Source of the DNA: Leishmania donovani
Lineage: Eukaryota > Euglenozoa > Kinetoplastea > Trypanosomatida > Trypanosomatidae
Direction: 5' to 3'
Length of the DNA stretch: 64,000 nucleotides
NCBI RefSeq assembly: GCF_000227135.1
Contig: NC_018261.1
Location: forward strand, 1,250,355 to 1,314,354
The notes beneath the pieces were generated by a model, which had not been told where the DNA came from, did not search any database, and worked only from the letters and a program-made list of their open reading frames with translations. The translations under genes were made by a program, and so were the position numbers. Shown here piece by piece: positions 62,820 through 64,000 of the stretch (positions are counted from its first letter, which is position 1; the number at the start of each line of letters is the position of its first letter).

Positions 62820-63340
62820 CCCCGAAGACGGAGGGTGGGGTGGGGTGGGGAAGTAGTTTGGCACACACCTCGGTGTGTGCGGTGCCAGGGATCAGTGCCC
62901 GCTCTGTGGGGAAATCCTGGCAGCCCCTCCTCCTCCTATCTCCGCGAATGCCGAACTACCTCCGGTAGTGGCAAGATCAAGTACCCGCAACGTAGGGAAG
63001 TCAGTGCGATGTATTTGCTATTCATGCCAGCGGGCAGGTCCTGGATGGGCGTGGCGTCGGAGCGACGCGCGACCGTGAACAGGGTTGTGCCATCCATATA
63101 GTAGGCAGGGTGTCAGCGTGACTCAAACGTGGCCCAACCGTCCCTCGCACTGCCTGCGGGGCGGGGTGTGGGTGGGTAGGGTTTGAGGTAGGGGTCGTGC
63201 TCCGATGACTGCGTCGGTGCATTGCTGGAGCGCGCTTCTGCACGACTGCTTCGCACCACGCGAGGTACCCCTGTGGCAGGCAGGCCAGGAGTTGCTCGGG
63301 TGGCGCATGACCTCATGTTGTATGGCCGAGCATTGGACAC
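62820..63340 (+). mobile_element. SIDER2 retroposon, copy H
   Basis: The full 521-nt twin of copy G: start CCCCGAAGACGGAGGG, hairpin at 62862-62879, signature I (GGTGCCAGGGATCAGTGCCC), signature II (AAGATCAAGTACCCGC) and the end GAGCATTGGACAC. The only differences from copy G that I noticed are two substitutions in the last 25 nt. Sense orientation, 694 nt after the BRAP2-like stop. Confidence 0.88.
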
Positions 63341-63593
63341 GTTGCGAAGTGAGAAAGACAACTCAACGGGAGTGCGCAACTGTGCCGCGAAGCCTCATGA
63401 GGCGCATGCTCTTACTGTTTCCGCAAGTCAGATGTTTTATCTGCTGAGTGCGCGCCTCTGGTTTTTCTTTTTTTTGTTTCATTGTTGTGGTTACTGTCTT
63501 ACTTCCAACGTGCCGCTCTTCCTTTCCCGCTTTTCTTCTCTTCTTTCGTACTCTGAAGCGCCCGTTGCGGGGCGGAAAGCACAGTCTGTCGTC
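63341..63593 (+). other. Short spacer with T-rich tract
   Basis: The T/C-rich stretch 63451-63545 is the probable trans-splice tract of the last gene. Confidence 0.5.
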
Positions 63594-64000
63594 ATGACGG
63601 CCCACAATGCGCTGTTGCGCGGCAGCCGTGACGATGATGTTGACATCTCTGTGCGGCGCGGGGCCCACGCAGACACACTCACGGTGGACGGCGCAGCAGC
63701 TCGCCTGCTCTCCGCTATTGCCAGCTACACGAAGTTTGCTGCAGCCACAGACGTCGAGGCAGAGAGTAGTGGCGATGCGGCGCAAGAAGCGGCCGCCCTC
63801 TCTCTCATGGCGCACATGCAGCGACTCTCGCTGCTGTGCAATGCAGCACGAACCCCCGAGACGAGCTGCACGAGCGCAGGCCAAGGCAACATCCACAAAT
63901 GCGTGGATGACTGGGCAAAGTGGCTCCTGGGCCTCGAGTCGCAGCCGATTGTGCTCGCAAGCAAAGTAGCGCTCTGCCTGCCTCCGCTCCAGGCGTGTTG
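63594..64000 (+). CDS. 5' part of a gene leaving the window, function unknown
   Basis: An ATG at 63594 opens a frame with no stop to the window edge (135 complete codons). The sequence begins MTAHNALLRGSRDDDVDIS and has Leishmania-like codon use, with an Ala-rich helical stretch near residues 40-60, a central helix (ALSLMAHMQRLSLLC) and W-x2-W/L-rich residues around 108-115. I do not recognise the family. It is preceded by a clear pyrimidine tract, so the start is probably right. Confidence 0.7.
   Translation, partial: MTAHNALLRGSRDDDVDISVRRGAHADTLTVDGAAARLLSAIASYTKFAAATDVEAESSGDAAQEAAALSLMAHMQRLSLLCNAARTPETSCTSAGQGNIHKCVDDWAKWLLGLESQPIVLASKVALCLPPLQAC

Overview
The window looks like nuclear DNA of a trypanosomatid of the genus Leishmania. 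Every gene is intronless and on the + strand. Genes are separated by 0.5-5.6 kb of pyrimidine-rich, CA/TG-repeat-rich DNA with AG dinucleotides placed as spliced-leader acceptors. Coding sequence is GC-rich, and the spacers carry SIDER2 retroposons. It is therefore one stretch of a single polycistronic transcription unit with no strand switch. The gene set (P4-ATPase, giant DEIH helicase, pyruvate/indolepyruvate decarboxylase) reminds me of L. major chromosome 34, but that placement is from memory.

Layout. 0-6 kb: a degenerate SET-domain protein, a zinc-knuckle/WW/RanBP2-type RNA-binding protein and a tail-anchored protein. 6-17 kb: three unrecognised or partly recognised proteins, each bordered by a SIDER2: an unknown 588-aa protein, a ubiquitin-like/coiled-coil/CesT-like protein and an FHA-like protein. 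17-24 kb: a dihydroflavonol-reductase-like SDR that has lost its catalytic Tyr, then 5.6 kb without a gene. 24-34 kb: a helical-repeat/PIN-domain protein, an ABITRAM (FAM206/Simiate) homologue and a Neo1/ATP9-type P4-ATPase. 34.7-42 kb: a 2444-aa mitochondrial-type DEIH-box helicase matching RNA-editing helicase REH2. 43-48 kb: a polytopic membrane protein, then the 5' end of a dead ingi/L1Tc-type retroposon with a 2A-peptide relic, then a bacterial-looking pyruvate/indolepyruvate decarboxylase. 48-53 kb: a gene-free stretch with a SIDER2, a perfect 526-bp tandem duplication and two scaffolding gaps flanked by unmerged overlaps. 53-64 kb: an SNM1/PSO2 nuclease, a degraded thiolase pseudogene, a mitochondrial-type zinc-ribbon protein, a BRAP2-like protein, another SIDER2 and the start of a gene that leaves the window.

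The genes do not form a pathway, as expected where co-transcription carries no functional grouping. Common themes are RNA biology (zinc-knuckle protein, PIN protein, REH2), membranes (P4-ATPase, polytopic and tail-anchored proteins) and ubiquitin/DNA repair (UBL protein, BRAP2-like, SNM1). The most distinctive sequence signal is the retroposon layer. Seven sense-strand SIDER2 copies carry the twin ingi-clade signature and sit in presumptive 3'UTRs. One larger relic keeps the signature, a 2A-like motif and the first residues of an endonuclease domain. No protein-coding anti-phage-type or otherwise clearly new multi-gene system is visible.

Four runs of N (6370-6534, 33646-33744, 49819-49917, 51992-52090) limit what can be said locally.
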